From: Elusimicrobiota bacterium
GTDB lineage: Bacteria > Elusimicrobiota > Elusimicrobia > 2-01-FULL-59-12 > JACPXA01
NCBI GenBank assembly: GCA_016196785.1
Contig: JACPXA010000158.1
Location: forward strand, 1-17,180
Length of the DNA stretch: 17,180 nt
Direction of reading: 5' to 3'
Positions 16,065 to 17,180 of the stretch are shown one piece after another; positions within the stretch are counted from its first letter, which is position 1, and each line of letters opens with the position of its first letter. Under the pieces are notes generated by a model. That model worked only from the letters and a program-made list of their open reading frames with translations. It searched no databases and was not told the origin of the DNA. The position numbers and the translations under genes are program-made.

Positions 16065-16897
16065 AAACCTTTCGACCCTACACCCCGGTCCGGCGCTTCA
16101 TCACCGTGGCGGATTTCTCGGAAATCACCAGACTTGAGCCCGAGAAGCGGTTGGTCCACCCCTTGGTCAAGCACGGTGGCCGCAATAACACAGGTGAGAT
16201 CATGGTTCGCCATCGCGGTGGCGGCCATAAGCGGCTCTATCGAACGGTTGACTTCCGTCGGGACAAGGTCGGCGTGCCAGCTCGGGTGGCGACGATTGAA
16301 TATGATCCGAATCGGAGCGCACGCATTGCCCTCCTCCACTATGTGGATGGCGAAAAGCGCTACATGCTGCATCCCGCGGGGCTTGCGGTGGGGGATACCG
16401 TGATGTCGGGGGCCGGCGCGGAGATCAAGCCTGGGAATGCCTTGCCGCTGGCTAACATCCCCGAGGGGACGTTGCTCCACAACATCGAGCTCGTCCCGGG
16501 ACGGGGGGGCCAGTTGGTCCGCTCGGCGGGATCCGCCGCGATCCTCATGGCCAAAGAAGGAGGGTTCGCTCAGGTGCGGATGCCATCGGGAGAGATCCGA
16601 CTGATCCCCGATCGGTGTCTGGCGACGGTAGGGCAGGTGGGCAACCTGGATCATGAGAACCTCGTGCTTGGGAAGGCGGGCCGTACGCGGCACCGGGGGT
16701 ACCGGCCCACCGTGCGCGGCACCGCCATGAACGCGGTGGATCACCCGCATGGGGGAGGGCGGGGGAAATCCAAGGGGCACAATCATCCGCGATCCCCCTG
16801 GAACCAGCTTGCGAAAGGATTCAAAACGCGATCCCAGAAGGTGACCGACTGGATGATTTTGGCTCGACGGGCGAAGGCCGTTCGCCAGGCCGTATAA
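16061..16897 (+). CDS. rplB: 50S ribosomal protein L2
   Basis: L2 (uL2) is needed for subunit association and lies close to the peptidyl-transferase centre. The 278-residue protein is of normal length. It contains GGRNNTGEIMVRHRGGGHKR (about 39-58), the RNA-binding core with IEYDPNRSARIALLHY, and the C-terminal motif with VDHPHGGGRGKSKG, whose histidine aligns with the functionally important H229 of E. coli. The motif starts MNAVDHP where many bacteria have MNPVDHP, a substitution also found in some other lineages. The C-terminal SPWNQLAKGFKTR segment is intact. GGTGGAGG precedes the ATG inside rplW, and the stop overlaps the rpsS start by one base (TAATG). Confidence 0.98.
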   Translation: MKTFRPYTPVRRFITVADFSEITRLEPEKRLVHPLVKHGGRNNTGEIMVRHRGGGHKRLYRTVDFRRDKVGVPARVATIEYDPNRSARIALLHYVDGEKRYMLHPAGLAVGDTVMSGAGAEIKPGNALPLANIPEGTLLHNIELVPGRGGQLVRSAGSAAILMAKEGGFAQVRMPSGEIRLIPDRCLATVGQVGNLDHENLVLGKAGRTRHRGYRPTVRGTAMNAVDHPHGGGRGKSKGHNHPRSPWNQLAKGFKTRSQKVTDWMILARRAKAVRQAV

Positions 16898-17180
16898 TGG
16901 GACGATCCACTCACAAAGGGCCTTACGTTGACGCGAAACTGATGAAGAAGATTCAGGTGATGAATCAGGGTGGGGACAAACGTCCCATCAAGACCTGGGC
17001 AAGATCCAGCATGATTGCCCCTGAGTTTGTGGGGCATACCATGTTGGTCCACAATGGGAGGAAATTTCTGCCCGTGTACATTACTGAACAGATGGTGGGG
17101 CACCGCCTGGGAGAGTTTTCCCCTACGCGCTTCTTTAGGACGCACGGTACCGCCCATACCAAAGAGGCGACGGCGCTCAC
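16897..17180 (+). CDS. rpsS: 30S ribosomal protein S19, cut at the window end
   Basis: S19 (uS19) is a small-subunit head protein that forms a complex with S13 and contacts L5 across the subunit bridge. Ninety-four codons are visible with no stop before the window ends. It starts MGRSTHKGPYVDAKLMKKI and continues with RPIKTWARSSMIAPEFVGHT (about 29-48), then VHNGRKFLPVYITEQMVGHR and LGEFSPTRFFRTHGTAHTKE (about 73-92). The family is usually about 90 to 95 residues, so only the last few codons are missing. The ATG shares its A with the rplB stop. rplV and rpsC would be expected next. Confidence 0.97.
   Translation, partial: MGRSTHKGPYVDAKLMKKIQVMNQGGDKRPIKTWARSSMIAPEFVGHTMLVHNGRKFLPVYITEQMVGHRLGEFSPTRFFRTHGTAHTKEATAL

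Overview
The window is a block of core bacterial information-processing genes, all on the + strand and packed head to tail. It runs from the 3' end of a 23S rRNA gene and a 5S rRNA gene into rplJ-rplL-rpoB-rpoC (the rif cluster), then rpsL-rpsG-fusA-tuf (the str cluster), then rpsJ-rplC-rplD-rplW-rplB-rpsS (the start of the S10 cluster, cut by the window end). The rif, str and S10 clusters are joined without a break. Most gaps are 1 to 12 bases, and four junctions overlap: rpoC/rpsL by 14 bases, tuf/rpsJ and rplW/rplB by 4, rplB/rpsS by 1.

The source is a bacterium with fairly G+C-rich coding sequence. I cannot name the species. Two protein features point, from memory of these families, towards the PVC/FCB part of the tree (Planctomycetota, Omnitrophota and relatives). 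RpoC carries a KPQKK-type insertion next to the bridge helix/trigger loop. EF-Tu has a switch I of the form RDESKILTV where the usual motif is RGITI, and it resembles planctomycetal EF-Tu as I remember it. This is a lead, not an assignment.

Region by region: 1-705 holds the 23S 3' end, a 23S-5S spacer with hairpins, 5S rRNA, and a 98-base leader with G/A-rich palindromes but no clear U-tract terminator before rplJ. The genes normally just before rplJ (rplK, rplA) are not there, because an rRNA operon occupies that place. 706-9595 encodes the ribosomal stalk proteins and the two large RNA polymerase subunits. 9582-12801 holds S12, S7 and EF-G, and 12816-17180 holds EF-Tu and the S10-operon proteins.

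The one real surprise in the DNA lies between rpsL and rpsG. A 275-base segment (9965-10239) bounded by perfect 33-base inverted repeats fills the gap almost exactly, starting 2 bases after the rpsL stop and ending 1 base before the rpsG ATG. Its right arm supplies the Shine-Dalgarno sequence of rpsG, and its left arm is the exact complement. It looks like a MITE-like or palindromic element that has become the leader of rpsG, or a native regulatory structure. Secondary points are a four-cysteine cluster and altered G-domain motifs in EF-Tu, and an Ala/Lys-rich tail on L3. Otherwise the window is ordinary housekeeping sequence. I see no CRISPR array, defence system, tRNA or transposase gene.
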